This document shows positions 31,512 through 41,155 of a DNA stretch of 64,000 nucleotides, in pieces. The translations under genes and the position numbers were made by a program. Positions within the stretch are counted from its first letter, which is position 1. Each line of letters starts with the position of its first letter. Location of the stretch: NCBI GenBank assembly GCA_036495715.1, contig DASXML010000040.1:14913-78912 (forward strand). The letters run 5' to 3'. The notes below the pieces were generated by a model that saw nothing but the letters and a program-made list of their open reading frames with translations, had not been told where the DNA came from and searched no databases. Source of the stretch: Scandinavium sp036495715. GTDB lineage: Bacteria > Pseudomonadota > Gammaproteobacteria > Enterobacterales > Enterobacteriaceae.

Positions 31512-33350
31512 TTAATCGTCGAGGAAGCTACGCAGTACTTCAGAACGGCTTGGGTGGCGCAGTTTGCGCAGAGCCTTCGCTTCAATCTGACGAATACGTT
31601 CACGGGTAACGTCGAACTGTTTACCCACTTCTTCCAGCGTGTGGTCGGTATTCATGTCGATACCGAAACGCATACGCAGGACTTTCGCTTCACGCGCGGT
31701 CAGACCCGCCAGCACATCGTGCGTTGCCGCACGCAGGCTTTCGGTTGTCGCAGAATCCAGCGGCAGTTCGAGGGTGGTATCCTCGATGAAATCACCCAGA
31801 TGCGAATCTTCATCGTCGCCGATTGGCGTTTCCATGGAGATAGGTTCTTTGGCAATTTTCAGCACTTTACGGATTTTGTCTTCCGGCATCAGCATGCGTT
31901 CAGCCAGTTCTTCCGGCGTTGGCTCACGGCCCATCTCTTGCAGCATCTGGCGGGAGATACGGTTGAGTTTGTTGATCGTCTCAATCATATGCACCGGAAT
32001 ACGGATGGTGCGCGCCTGATCCGCGATAGAGCGGGTGATCGCCTGACGGATCCACCAGGTTGCATAGGTGGAGAACTTGTAACCGCGACGGTATTCAAAC
32101 TTATCAACCGCTTTCATCAGGCCGATGTTGCCTTCCTGAATCAAGTCGAGGAACTGCAGACCACGGTTGGTGTATTTCTTCGCGATAGAAATAACCAGAC
32201 GTAAGTTTGCTTCCACCATCTCTTTCTTCGCACGGCGGGCTTTCGCTTCACCGATGGACATGCGACGGTTGATGTCTTTTACCTGCTCGATGGTCAGGCC
32301 GGTTTCTTCTTCGATCTGTTGCAGTTTCTGCAGGCCGCGCTGGACGTCGTCTTTCACGTCGTTCAGTTTTTCGGACCACGGCTTGTTCATCGCAACAGCG
32401 GCGTTGAACCAGGTTTCGCTGGTTTCGTTGCCGGTGAAGAGGGTGATGAAGTTTTTCTTCGGCATTTTGCACTGCTCAACGCACAGCTTCATGATGATAC
32501 GTTCTTGAGTACGAACGCGTTCCATCATGGTACGCATGCTGTTGACCAGATAATCGAACTGTTTTGGCACCAGGCGGAACTGTTTGAATACATCAGACAG
32601 TTTCTGAATCTCTTCCTTGGACGCAGCGTGGCTACGGCCTTTGGCTTTGATGGTGTCACGCGCCAGTTCGTACTGGGTGCGCAGTTCGCCGAATTTTTCA
32701 CGCGCCAGCTCAGGATCGATGCTGTTGTCGTCTTCTTCCTCTTCTTCTTCCTCTTCCTCTTCTTCGTCGTCATCCCGCTCTTCCTGAGAGAGCTCTGAAC
32801 CGACGTGGGTCGCGGTTGGCGCCACGTCTTCTTCAGCGTTAGGATCGACGAAGCCGGTGATAAGGTCGGACAGACGCGCTTCTGCTGCTTCAACGCGATC
32901 GTACTGTTCAAGCAGATAGGTGATCGCTTCCGGGTATTCCGCAACGGAACACTGTACCTGGTTGATGCCGTCTTCAATACGCTTAGCGATGTCGATTTCG
33001 CCTTCGCGGGTCAGCAATTCAACGGTGCCCATTTCGCGCATGTACATACGCACCGGATCGGTGGTACGTCCGATTTCAGACTCTACGCTGGACAGTACCT
33101 GCGCGGCAGCTTCTTCCGCGTCTTCGTCGGTATTGTTCGAGTTTTCAGCCAGCAGGAGATCATCGGCATCCGGTGCTTCTTCCATCACCTGAATGCCCAT
33201 GTCATTGATCATTTGGATGATGTCTTCGATCTGGTCGGAATCGACGATATCTTCCGGCAGATGGTCATTGACCTCGGCATAGGTCAGATAGCCTTGCTCC
33301 TTGCCCTTGGTAACAAGAAGTTTAAGCTGTGACTGCGGGTTTTGCTCCAT
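31512..33350 (-). CDS. rpoD: RNA polymerase primary sigma factor sigma-70
   Basis: This 612-residue protein directs RNA polymerase to housekeeping promoters. Region 1.1 is at the N-terminus, followed by the acidic non-conserved insert with a Glu/Asp run at about 190-210. Region 2.4 lies near YKFSTYATWWIRQAITRS, and the region 4.2 helix-turn-helix near LEEVGKQFDVTRERIRQIE. It is the last gene of the macromolecular synthesis operon. Confidence 0.98.
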   Translation of the reverse strand: MEQNPQSQLKLLVTKGKEQGYLTYAEVNDHLPEDIVDSDQIEDIIQMINDMGIQVMEEAPDADDLLLAENSNNTDEDAEEAAAQVLSSVESEIGRTTDPVRMYMREMGTVELLTREGEIDIAKRIEDGINQVQCSVAEYPEAITYLLEQYDRVEAAEARLSDLITGFVDPNAEEDVAPTATHVGSELSQEERDDDEEEEEEEEEEEDDNSIDPELAREKFGELRTQYELARDTIKAKGRSHAASKEEIQKLSDVFKQFRLVPKQFDYLVNSMRTMMERVRTQERIIMKLCVEQCKMPKKNFITLFTGNETSETWFNAAVAMNKPWSEKLNDVKDDVQRGLQKLQQIEEETGLTIEQVKDINRRMSIGEAKARRAKKEMVEANLRLVISIAKKYTNRGLQFLDLIQEGNIGLMKAVDKFEYRRGYKFSTYATWWIRQAITRSIADQARTIRIPVHMIETINKLNRISRQMLQEMGREPTPEELAERMLMPEDKIRKVLKIAKEPISMETPIGDDEDSHLGDFIEDTTLELPLDSATTESLRAATHDVLAGLTAREAKVLRMRFGIDMNTDHTLEEVGKQFDVTRERIRQIEAKALRKLRHPSRSEVLRSFLDD

Positions 33351-33505
33351 AAGACGGTATCCACACTTAATTCATTGATTGGTGTCGGTCGGCGATAACA
33401 AGTTACCGACTTTTAAAGCGAGGGCCTGCTTATATTATTGCCGCTGCGCCTCGGTGCGGCCTTCGGGATCGTCCCGATTGATATTCGGCACTTAAGCCGT
33501 TGAAT

Positions 33506-35251
33506 TCATTTTTTTGCCAGTTCCTGGTTCAGTGTCCAGAGCTCCCGGCGTTCTTCACTGCTTAACCCATGTGTGCGGTCTCGAGCTATCAACTCTTCTT
33601 GCCGCAGGACGAGCAGTGAATCAAACATATGGTTTAACGAGTCGGTGAACGTTTTCTCAGCAATTTCCCTATCTGCTATATCGTCCCACATCGACAGTTT
33701 TTCAAGGGTAGCGACTTCATTTGTGTCGCGATACTGTTCCAGCAGTTGGCCGGTGGTGAGTCCTGGCTGTGACAAACAAGTGTTGACCAGTTCAGAAAAT
33801 AAGCCAAGTCCGGGCAGTTTTTTCGGATCAAGCCCGGTTAACGGTGGCACCAGAGCGGCAAGCTCAGGGTTTTGCACCAGTAATCCTATCAGTATACGCA
33901 TGGTTGTGCGTTTTAGCTGAGGAGTGGGGCGAACAGCGCCACTTTCTGCCTGTTTGGGTATTAAACGCTCAAGCTGGGCATCTTCCAGAATCCCCAGTTT
34001 TTTACCCAACTCCTGGCGCAAATAAATGCGCAATGTTTCACCCGGCACTTGTGTTATCAGTGGCAGCGCCAGCGTACTGAGCTGTGCGCGCCCGTCCGGG
34101 GTACTCAAATCGACCTGCGGCATCAGGCTGTTAAACAAAAACGTGGAGAGCGGCTGAGCCTGCTCCATCCGCGCTTCGAACGCCGCTTTACCCTCTTTAC
34201 GCACCAGCGTATCCGGGTCTTCGCCATCAGGCAGAAACATAAAGCGTAACTGACGACCGTCGGTCATATACGGCAGTGCTGTTTCCAGCGCGCGCCATGC
34301 GGCATCGCGGCCTGCACGGTCGCCGTCGTAACAGCAGATCACGTTCTTCGTCGCCCTGAACAGCAGCTGAATGTGATCGGCGGTGGTGGAGGTGCCCAAC
34401 GACGCAACCGCATAATTAATGTCGTATTGCGCCAACGCGACCACGTCCATATAGCCTTCGACCACTAACAGGCGCTGCGGTTCAGCTTCGGTTTGTTGCG
34501 CTTCATAAAGGCCATACAGTTGACGGCCTTTATGGAAAATATCGGTTTCCGGGGAGTTAAGGTATTTCGGCAGGGCATCGCCCAGCACACGACCACCAAA
34601 ACCAATGACCCGGCCACGTTTATCGCGGATTGGGAACATTACCCGCTCGCGAAAACGATCGTAACTGCGTCCTTTATCATTCGTTACCAGCATGCCCGCG
34701 TCGGTTAGCGACTGCTTATCTTCACGGTTATTGCCGAAACGCTTTAAGACGTTATCCCAACCGGGCGGCGCATAGCCAATCGCAAATCGCGTGATGACTT
34801 CGCTGCTTAAACCGCGCTTCGTCAGATACTGGCGCGCAGGTTCGGCGGTAGAGTGATTCAAGGATTGCTGATAAAACGTGCTCAGACCTTCCATTAACTG
34901 ATAGAGACTTTGCCGCTGATGGCGTTCTATCTGGGTCGGGCCAGAGCCTGCTTCGTACGGGACTTCAAGGTTATGCATGGCCGCCAGTTCTTCGACGGTT
35001 TCCACGAACTCGAGCTTGTCGTAGTTCATCAGAAAGTCGACGGCGTTTCCATGCGCACCGCAGCCAAAACAGTGGTAAAACTGTTTCTCACCGTTGACGG
35101 TGAACGAAGGCGTTTTTTCGTTATGGAAGGGACAACACGCGTGAAAATTTTTGCCCTGTTTTTTCAGCTTTACCCGCGCATCGATTAAATCGACGATGTC
35201 GGTTCTCGCTAACAGGTCATTGATAAAGACACGTGGGATACGTCCGGCCAT
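33506..35251 (-). CDS. dnaG: DNA primase
   Basis: This 581-residue primase makes RNA primers at the fork. The zinc finger (about 40-64) shows CCPFHNEKTPSF and HCFGCGAHG. The TOPRIM core includes VEGYMDVVAL and CYDGDRAGRDAA. The C-terminal helicase-binding domain is intact. It lies between rpsU and rpoD; a terminator and an ERIC-like element lie between it and rpsU. Confidence 0.98.
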   Translation of the reverse strand: MAGRIPRVFINDLLARTDIVDLIDARVKLKKQGKNFHACCPFHNEKTPSFTVNGEKQFYHCFGCGAHGNAVDFLMNYDKLEFVETVEELAAMHNLEVPYEAGSGPTQIERHQRQSLYQLMEGLSTFYQQSLNHSTAEPARQYLTKRGLSSEVITRFAIGYAPPGWDNVLKRFGNNREDKQSLTDAGMLVTNDKGRSYDRFRERVMFPIRDKRGRVIGFGGRVLGDALPKYLNSPETDIFHKGRQLYGLYEAQQTEAEPQRLLVVEGYMDVVALAQYDINYAVASLGTSTTADHIQLLFRATKNVICCYDGDRAGRDAAWRALETALPYMTDGRQLRFMFLPDGEDPDTLVRKEGKAAFEARMEQAQPLSTFLFNSLMPQVDLSTPDGRAQLSTLALPLITQVPGETLRIYLRQELGKKLGILEDAQLERLIPKQAESGAVRPTPQLKRTTMRILIGLLVQNPELAALVPPLTGLDPKKLPGLGLFSELVNTCLSQPGLTTGQLLEQYRDTNEVATLEKLSMWDDIADREIAEKTFTDSLNHMFDSLLVLRQEELIARDRTHGLSSEERRELWTLNQELAKK

Positions 35252-35279
35252 AAGCCCCGCAATTTCATACGCGTCATCC

Positions 35280-35378
35280 TTCAGGTTGTCTCAGCGTTGG
35301 CTGCATTCATTCACCCCGATCACTTACTGAAGTAAGCTCCTGCGGATTCACTCATTTGCCGCCTTGATACAATCTGAA
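35280..35378. repeat. ERIC-like intergenic repeat
   Basis: A 99-bp imperfect palindrome with arms TTCAGGTTGT and ACAATCTGAA. The centre, CACTTACTGAAGTAAGCTCC followed by GGATTCAC, matches the ERIC core. It sits in the dnaG leader within the rpsU-dnaG-rpoD operon. A sister copy lies at 43275-43374. Confidence 0.75.
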
Positions 35379-35412
35379 TGCTAAAGCGTATGCGAATGTA
35401 TAAACGAAAATA

Positions 35413-35440
35413 AGCCGCGCATTCCTTTCGGAAGCACGGC
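35413..35440 (-). terminator. Attenuating terminator between rpsU and dnaG
   Basis: On the reverse strand GCCGTGCTTCC-GAAA-GGAATGCGCGGC folds into a hairpin followed by TTATTTT. E. coli has a partial terminator here that keeps dnaG expression far below rpsU; this copy fits that role. Confidence 0.8.
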
Positions 35441-35489
35441 CTTTACAGCTTGAACTCAGTCTGGATTGAGAGCGTGCGCTCTCAACAGA

Positions 35490-35744
<255 letters not shown>

Positions 35745-35933
35745 TCAACGCCAGCTTATTTCAAAATGGTGCGGAATTTTACTGCAACTACCGCTGCTTT
35801 GTAAAGCACCAATGCCGTTTTTGAACGGGACTTTTGTAAGGGGGACAAGTATACACGAACTCACCCCTCAGGGTATACATCGACCCGCATTCGCCCTACA
35901 CTGCGCGGTATTGAAAAGAGGTAAAAACGAACC

Positions 35934-36947
35934 ATGCGTGTACTGGGAATCGAAACATCCTGCGATGAAACCGGCATCGCCATTTATGACGATGTGCAAG
36001 GGCTGCTAGCCAACCAATTGTATAGTCAGGTGAAACTGCATGCTGATTACGGCGGCGTAGTGCCGGAGCTTGCCTCCCGCGACCACGTGCGTAAAACGGT
36101 GCCGCTGATTCAGGCTGCGCTGAAAGAAGCGAATCTTACGCCAAAAGAGATTGATGCAGTGGCCTATACGGCCGGTCCGGGTCTGGTGGGCGCGCTGTTA
36201 GTCGGCGCTACCGTCGGGCGTGCGTTGGCGTTTGCGTGGAACGTTCCGGCGATCCCGGTTCATCATATGGAAGGGCATTTGCTGGCACCGATGCTGGAAG
36301 ATAACCCACCTGAATACCCGTTTGTCGCGCTGCTGGTTTCCGGCGGCCACACGCAGTTGATTAGCGTCACCGGCATTGGCGAGTATGCACTGCTCGGCGA
36401 ATCCATTGACGATGCCGCGGGTGAAGCCTTCGATAAAACCGCAAAACTGCTGGGACTCGATTACCCTGGCGGCCCGATGTTGTCGAAAATGGCGGCACAG
36501 GGCACCGAAGGGCGCTTTGTGTTCCCGCGTCCAATGACTGACCGACCAGGTCTTGATTTCAGTTTCTCCGGCCTGAAAACCTTTGCGGCTAACACCATCC
36601 GTGCTAACGATAACGACGATCAAACGCGTGCCGATATCGCGCGTGCGTTTGAGGATGCGGTGGTCGATACGCTGATGATTAAGTGCCGTCGCGCGTTGGA
36701 TCAAACCGGGTTTAAACGTTTGGTGATGGCGGGTGGCGTCAGCGCTAACCGTACGCTGCGCACGAAACTGGCAGAAATGATGCACAAGCGTAAAGGTGAA
36801 GTGTTTTATGCACGCCCGGAGTTTTGCACCGATAACGGCGCGATGATCGCCTACGCCGGTATGGTGCGTTTAAAAACCGGTGCCACAACCGATCTCGGCG
36901 TGACTGTGCGTCCACGCTGGCCGCTGGCGGAATTGCCTGCCGCGTAA
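35934..36947 (+). CDS. tsaD: tRNA N6-threonylcarbamoyladenosine transferase
   Basis: This 337-residue ASKHA-fold enzyme transfers threonylcarbamoyl to A37 of ANN-decoding tRNAs with TsaB, TsaE and TsaC. MRVLGIETSCDETGIAIYDD is the signature start; HMEGHLLAP has the metal-binding histidines, and FSFSGLKT follows. It diverges from rpsU. Confidence 0.98.
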   Translation: MRVLGIETSCDETGIAIYDDVQGLLANQLYSQVKLHADYGGVVPELASRDHVRKTVPLIQAALKEANLTPKEIDAVAYTAGPGLVGALLVGATVGRALAFAWNVPAIPVHHMEGHLLAPMLEDNPPEYPFVALLVSGGHTQLISVTGIGEYALLGESIDDAAGEAFDKTAKLLGLDYPGGPMLSKMAAQGTEGRFVFPRPMTDRPGLDFSFSGLKTFAANTIRANDNDDQTRADIARAFEDAVVDTLMIKCRRALDQTGFKRLVMAGGVSANRTLRTKLAEMMHKRKGEVFYARPEFCTDNGAMIAYAGMVRLKTGATTDLGVTVRPRWPLAELPAA

Positions 36948-36952
36948 ATTTT

Positions 36953-37030
36953 GCCGGGCGGCGCTTCGTTTGCACCGGCCTACAAGGCAAATCCCGTAGG
37001 CCCGGTCAGGCAAAAAGCCGCCACCGGGCA
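36953..37030. repeat. REP/BIME element between tsaD and ureG
   Basis: GCCGGGCGGCGCTTCG and the inverted GTAGGCCCGGTCAGGC ... CCACCGGGC are paired REP-type palindromes in a short intergenic gap between convergent genes. Confidence 0.75.
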
Positions 37031-37037
37031 ACACGCA

Positions 37038-37655
37038 TTACCCTTTCAGCATTCCCTTATCTTCCAGAAACGCAATAATCGTTGCCAGCCCATCACCTGC
37101 TTTCAGGTTGGTGAACGTCCACGGTTTGTCGCCGCGCATGCGGTTGGTGTCGCGTTCCATCACGTCCAGCGAAGCACCGACATACGGCGCGAGATCGGTT
37201 TTGTTGATCACCAGAAAATCAGATTTGGTGATCCCCGGCCCACCTTTACGCGGGATCTTTTCCCCTTCGGCAACGTCGATCACGTAAATCGTCAGATCCG
37301 CCAGCTCCGGGCTGAACGTCGCACTCAGGTTATCGCCGCCGCTTTCGACGAAGATAAGATCCAGATTGCCGAATTTCTCGCTTAATGCTTCCACCGCCGC
37401 CAGGTTCATCGACGCGTCTTCGCGAATCGCGGTATGCGGGCAGCCGCCGGTTTCGACGCCGACAATGCGTTCCGGCTCCAGCGCGCCTGCTTCGGTGAGA
37501 ATACGTTGATCTTCTTTGGTGTAGATATCGTTAGTCACTACCGCCAGATGATACGAATCGCGCATTGCCTTACACAGCGATTCCAGCAGGGCGGTTTTAC
37601 CGGAACCGACCGGGCCGCCGACGCCGACGCGCAACGGGTGTTTATAACGTGTCAT
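37038..37655 (-). CDS. ureG: Urease accessory GTPase UreG
   Basis: This 205-residue SIMIBI GTPase drives nickel insertion into urease with UreD and UreF. The P-loop is GVGGPVGSGKTALLE; CPH (in GGCPHTAIRED) is the nickel-binding motif; INKTDLAPYVGA is the G4 region. It is the last gene of the ureDABCEFG operon, 9 bases after ureF. Confidence 0.97.
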   Translation of the reverse strand: MTRYKHPLRVGVGGPVGSGKTALLESLCKAMRDSYHLAVVTNDIYTKEDQRILTEAGALEPERIVGVETGGCPHTAIREDASMNLAAVEALSEKFGNLDLIFVESGGDNLSATFSPELADLTIYVIDVAEGEKIPRKGGPGITKSDFLVINKTDLAPYVGASLDVMERDTNRMRGDKPWTFTNLKAGDGLATIIAFLEDKGMLKG

Positions 37656-37664
37656 ACCTTCTCC

Positions 37665-38339
37665 TCAGGAGCGGAAAATTCGGGAATATTGCGTTTCGTG
37701 ACGCGCGGAGGCAATGGCCGCCAGCGGTGTCGCGGAACCGATACGTTCGTCGGGGCAATTCAGCCCCCGCTCAACGCCTGCGGCGTAGTGCTCGCATAGC
37801 GTCATAATTAATTTTTGCGCCGCCTGCTGGCCAAATGGCACCAGTTTCACGCCCGCCATCACTGCACTTTCAATCCATGAATAGCCGAGTGTCAGCGTCA
37901 GCTCGCGTAATTCAATTCCCCAGCGCACGCCAAGCCACGCCATACCACACAGCTGGCTCTGATTGAGCAGCGCGCGGTAGTCGGAAGGGCAATCCGGCTG
38001 CCAGTCGTACAGCAGTCGCGTGAATGCCTGCCCACGGTTACGTTCTTCTTCACGCAGTTCACGCGTTTCACGGCAGGCCAGCAGCCAGGCGGTCCAGCGT
38101 TTTGCGGCACTGACATCATCCTGTTGCCATGCGTGGTAAAGCCGCGCAAACAGCGGCAAATCGACGTGAAAAAAACTCTGCTCCATCTGCTGCGTTTGCC
38201 AGCGCGCAAAGGCGGCGGTGTCTTCGATCCAGCCCGCTTCCACCGCCCATTCCAGCCCCTGCGACCAGCTATAGCCGCCGACCGGCAGATTACTGCTCGC
38301 CAATTGTAATAACCGCAGACGCTGTGTGATGTCAGTCAT
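37665..38339 (-). CDS. ureF: Urease accessory protein UreF
   Basis: This 224-residue all-helical protein couples UreG GTPase activity to nickel delivery. LPVGGYSWSQGLEWAVEAGW and QEERNRGQAFTRLL-like regions are typical. Its ATG overlaps the ureE stop (ATGA). Confidence 0.95.
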   Translation of the reverse strand: MTDITQRLRLLQLASSNLPVGGYSWSQGLEWAVEAGWIEDTAAFARWQTQQMEQSFFHVDLPLFARLYHAWQQDDVSAAKRWTAWLLACRETRELREEERNRGQAFTRLLYDWQPDCPSDYRALLNQSQLCGMAWLGVRWGIELRELTLTLGYSWIESAVMAGVKLVPFGQQAAQKLIMTLCEHYAAGVERGLNCPDERIGSATPLAAIASARHETQYSRIFRS

Positions 38340-38806
38340 CAGTGGCTGTGTGAATGCGCGTGATGATGATGCCCTTGTGCTTCGCTGGTATACGCCCCGG
38401 CTTCCGGTTCAAACGGCAAATGCGCAAAGGTAACGTCCAGCCCAAACTGGCGCAGCATGTCGTCGAGCACGTGATCGTGATGGAAACGCAATTCACCAGG
38501 CATGATTTGCAGCGGTACGTGGCGGTTACCGAGGTGATAACAGGCTTTGGCCAGCTGGAAGGGGTCGGCGCAGCGCACAACCGACACGCCCTCATTGGCG
38601 GCGATCACTTCGACAAACTCGCTGCCGTCTTCGCTACAGAGAATATCCCCGCCACGAAGCAACAGGCCGCGAGGCAGCATCAGCCCGGCTTCACGTCCGT
38701 CGCTGAGCGTCACTTTGGCGCGGCTTTTTACCCGCACGTCAATCGGCAGCGTCACGCTGGCGGTCAGATGATGCGCGTGGTCGACGCGCTGAGTCAGGTA
38801 CAGCAT
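38339..38806 (-). CDS. ureE: Urease nickel metallochaperone UreE
   Basis: This 155-residue nickel chaperone has an N-terminal peptide-binding domain and a metal-binding domain with the conserved histidine in CYHLGNRHVPLQI. The C-terminal tail is histidine-rich (HHHHAHSHSH), like that of Klebsiella UreE, and stores nickel. It lies between ureC and ureF. Confidence 0.96.
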   Translation of the reverse strand: MLYLTQRVDHAHHLTASVTLPIDVRVKSRAKVTLSDGREAGLMLPRGLLLRGGDILCSEDGSEFVEVIAANEGVSVVRCADPFQLAKACYHLGNRHVPLQIMPGELRFHHDHVLDDMLRQFGLDVTFAHLPFEPEAGAYTSEAQGHHHHAHSHSH

Positions 38807-38815
38807 CGTGGCTCC

Positions 38816-40519
38816 TTAAAACAGAAAATAGCGTTGCGCCATCGGCAGGATGTCGGCTGGTTCGCTGGTAATCAGTTTGCCGTCGACTTTCACTTCATAA
38901 GTTTGAGCGTCCACGGTGATATTGGGCTGTAGGCTGTTGTGGATCATGTCGGCCTTTTTCACCGTTCGACAGCCTTTCGCGACTGCAATCAGGCTCTTTA
39001 ATCCCAACTGCTGCGCAACGTTGTTGTCGAGTGCGGCCTGGGATAAAAACGTCAGACGGCAATGATGACGCGCCGCGCCGAGCGAGCCAAACATCGGGCG
39101 GTAATGCACCGGTTGTGGCGTCGGAATAGAGGCATTAATGTCGCCCATTGGGGCCATGGCAATCATCCCGCCTTTAACGATAGCGGCCGGTTTTACGCCA
39201 AAAAAGGCCGGTGACCACAGCACCAAATCCGCCATTTTTCCCGCTTCAATAGAGCCGACTTCGTGCGCAATGCCGTGGGTCAACGCCGGGTTAATGGTGT
39301 ATTTGGCGATATAGCGCTTCACGCGGAAATTGTCGTTATCACCTTGCTCCTCTTCCAGTGCGCCACGCTGCACTTTCATGCGATGTGCGACTTGCCAGGT
39401 GCGTAAAATCACTTCGCCCACGCGGCCCATCGCCTGCGAATCCGATGAGGTCAGGGAAAATGCGCCGATGTCATGCAAAACATCTTCGGCGGCGATGGTT
39501 TCCCGGCGAATGCGCGATTCGGCAAACGCCACGTCTTCGGCGATATCGGGCGACAAATGATGGCAAACCATCAGCATGTCGAGATGTTCGTCGATAGTGT
39601 TGACGGTATAGGGCAACGTCGGGTTAGTGGATGAGGGCAGAATGTTGGGGTGTGCGCAGGCGGTGATGATGTCCGGTGCATGGCCGCCGCCCGCGCCTTC
39701 GGTGTGGAACGTGTGGATGGTGCGATCGCCAATCGCCGCCAGCGTGTCTTCGACAAAACCCGATTCATTAAGGGTGTCGCTGTGCAGCGCCACCTGAATG
39801 TCCATCTCTTCAGCGACCGTCAGCGAGCAGTCGATGGCGGCGGGGGTTGCGCCCCAGTCTTCATGAATTTTCAGGCCGATAACGCCTGCGGCGACCTGTT
39901 CGCGCAGCGTCTCCGGGTTTGAACCGTTGCCTTTGCCGAGCAGGCCGATATTGACCGGCAGGCTGTCGATGGCTTGTAGCATCCGGCTGATGTACCACGG
40001 CCCCGGTGTACAAGTAGTGGCGTTCGTGCCTGCCGCTGGCCCCGTACCGCCGCCGATCATGGTGGTCACGCCAGAGACCAGCGCCTCTTTCGCCTGTTGT
40101 GGGCAGATCCAATGAATGTGCGTGTCGACGCCGCCTGCGGTGACGATCTTGCCTTCTGCGGCGATCACTTCCGTACCGACGCCAATCGGGATCGTTACAT
40201 CCGGCTGAATGTCCGGGTTGCCTGCTTTACCGACGGCGAAGATCCGGCCATTTTTTACGCCGATGTCCGCTTTCACGATCCCCCAATGATCGACGATCAG
40301 CGCGTTGGTGATTACCAGATCCACGCAGTCATCGCTCAGCATCTGGCCCTGGCCCATGCCGTCGCGGATCACTTTTCCCCCGCCGAATTTGACCTCTTCG
40401 CCGTAGGTGGTGAAATCGTTTTCGACTTCAATCCACAGATCCGTGTCGGCGAGCCGCACTTTGTCGCCCGTGGTCGGGCCGAACATGTCGGCATAGGCCT
40501 GACGGGAAATGTCAGTCAT
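38816..40519 (-). CDS. ureC: Urease alpha subunit UreC (catalytic)
   Basis: This 567-residue catalytic subunit hydrolyses urea to ammonia and carbamate in the cytoplasm. GGVDTHIHWICPQQ contains the two nickel-binding histidines, GLKIHEDWG the carbamylated lysine, and MVCHHLSPD the mobile-flap cysteine and histidine. HTFHTEGAGGGHAPD follows the active site. All key residues are present, and length equals Klebsiella UreC, so the enzyme should be active if nickel is supplied. Confidence 0.98.
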   Translation of the reverse strand: MTDISRQAYADMFGPTTGDKVRLADTDLWIEVENDFTTYGEEVKFGGGKVIRDGMGQGQMLSDDCVDLVITNALIVDHWGIVKADIGVKNGRIFAVGKAGNPDIQPDVTIPIGVGTEVIAAEGKIVTAGGVDTHIHWICPQQAKEALVSGVTTMIGGGTGPAAGTNATTCTPGPWYISRMLQAIDSLPVNIGLLGKGNGSNPETLREQVAAGVIGLKIHEDWGATPAAIDCSLTVAEEMDIQVALHSDTLNESGFVEDTLAAIGDRTIHTFHTEGAGGGHAPDIITACAHPNILPSSTNPTLPYTVNTIDEHLDMLMVCHHLSPDIAEDVAFAESRIRRETIAAEDVLHDIGAFSLTSSDSQAMGRVGEVILRTWQVAHRMKVQRGALEEEQGDNDNFRVKRYIAKYTINPALTHGIAHEVGSIEAGKMADLVLWSPAFFGVKPAAIVKGGMIAMAPMGDINASIPTPQPVHYRPMFGSLGAARHHCRLTFLSQAALDNNVAQQLGLKSLIAVAKGCRTVKKADMIHNSLQPNITVDAQTYEVKVDGKLITSEPADILPMAQRYFLF

Positions 40520-40833
40520 GGTTTTGCCTCCAGTTCACCCATCACATCGCCGCGAAAACCATAGATACGTTTATCTCCAGCCACGGCAACCAGCTCCACT
40601 TCGCGTTTTTGGCCTGGCTCGAAGCGCACCGCAGTGCCTGCCGCAATGTTCAGGCGAAAGCCTTTGCAGCGTTCTCTGTCGAATTTCAGTGCCGGGTTTA
40701 CTTCGTAAAAGTGATAATGCGATCCGACCTGAATCGGCCGATCGCCGTGATTTTCGACGATCGTTCTCTGCGTTTCGCGGCCTGCGTTAAGGGCAATATT
40801 GCCGCTTTGAATCTTGTATTCGCCGGGGATCAT
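40516..40833 (-). CDS. ureB: Urease beta subunit UreB
   Basis: ATG 40833 follows GAGGAC and gives 105 residues, the usual UreB size. MIPGEYKIQSGNIALNAGR and GSHYHFYEVNPAL are typical of the beta subunit. It overlaps ureC (ATGA). The longer frame upstream to 40902 overlaps ureA and is rejected. Confidence 0.96.
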   Translation of the reverse strand: MIPGEYKIQSGNIALNAGRETQRTIVENHGDRPIQVGSHYHFYEVNPALKFDRERCKGFRLNIAAGTAVRFEPGQKREVELVAVAGDKRIYGFRGDVMGELEAKP

Positions 40834-40843
40834 GGCAGCGTCC

Positions 40844-41146
40844 TCAGAGTATCGGGTTATGGACGGTGACGAGTTTGGATCCGTCGGGGAACGTGGCTTC
40901 AACCTGAATATCGGGGATCATTTCCGGAACGCCTTCCATCACCTGAGCGCGGGTCAGTACGTGGCGACCGTCTTCCATCAGTGACGCCACGCTTTTGCCG
41001 TCGCGCGCGCCTTCCATAATGAATGCGCTGATCAACGCCACTGACTCGGGATAATTCAGTTTCACGCCGCGGGCGAGGCGGCGCTCTGCCGCAAGGGCTG
41101 CGGTAAACAACAACAGTTTGTCTTTTTCTCTGGGCGTCAGTTCCAT
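40844..41146 (-). CDS. ureA: Urease gamma subunit UreA
   Basis: This 100-residue subunit begins MELTPREKDKLLLFTAALA and contains VMEGVPEMIPDIQVEATFP, both conserved. With UreB and UreC it forms the (abc)3 enzyme. It lies between ureD and ureB. Confidence 0.97.
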   Translation of the reverse strand: MELTPREKDKLLLFTAALAAERRLARGVKLNYPESVALISAFIMEGARDGKSVASLMEDGRHVLTRAQVMEGVPEMIPDIQVEATFPDGSKLVTVHNPIL

Positions 41147-41155
41147 AGCGTTCTC

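Noticed and set aside
32699..32780. Simple repeat of Glu/Asp codons
   Set aside because: This is the normal acidic insert of sigma-70 between regions 1 and 2, not a separate repeat element.
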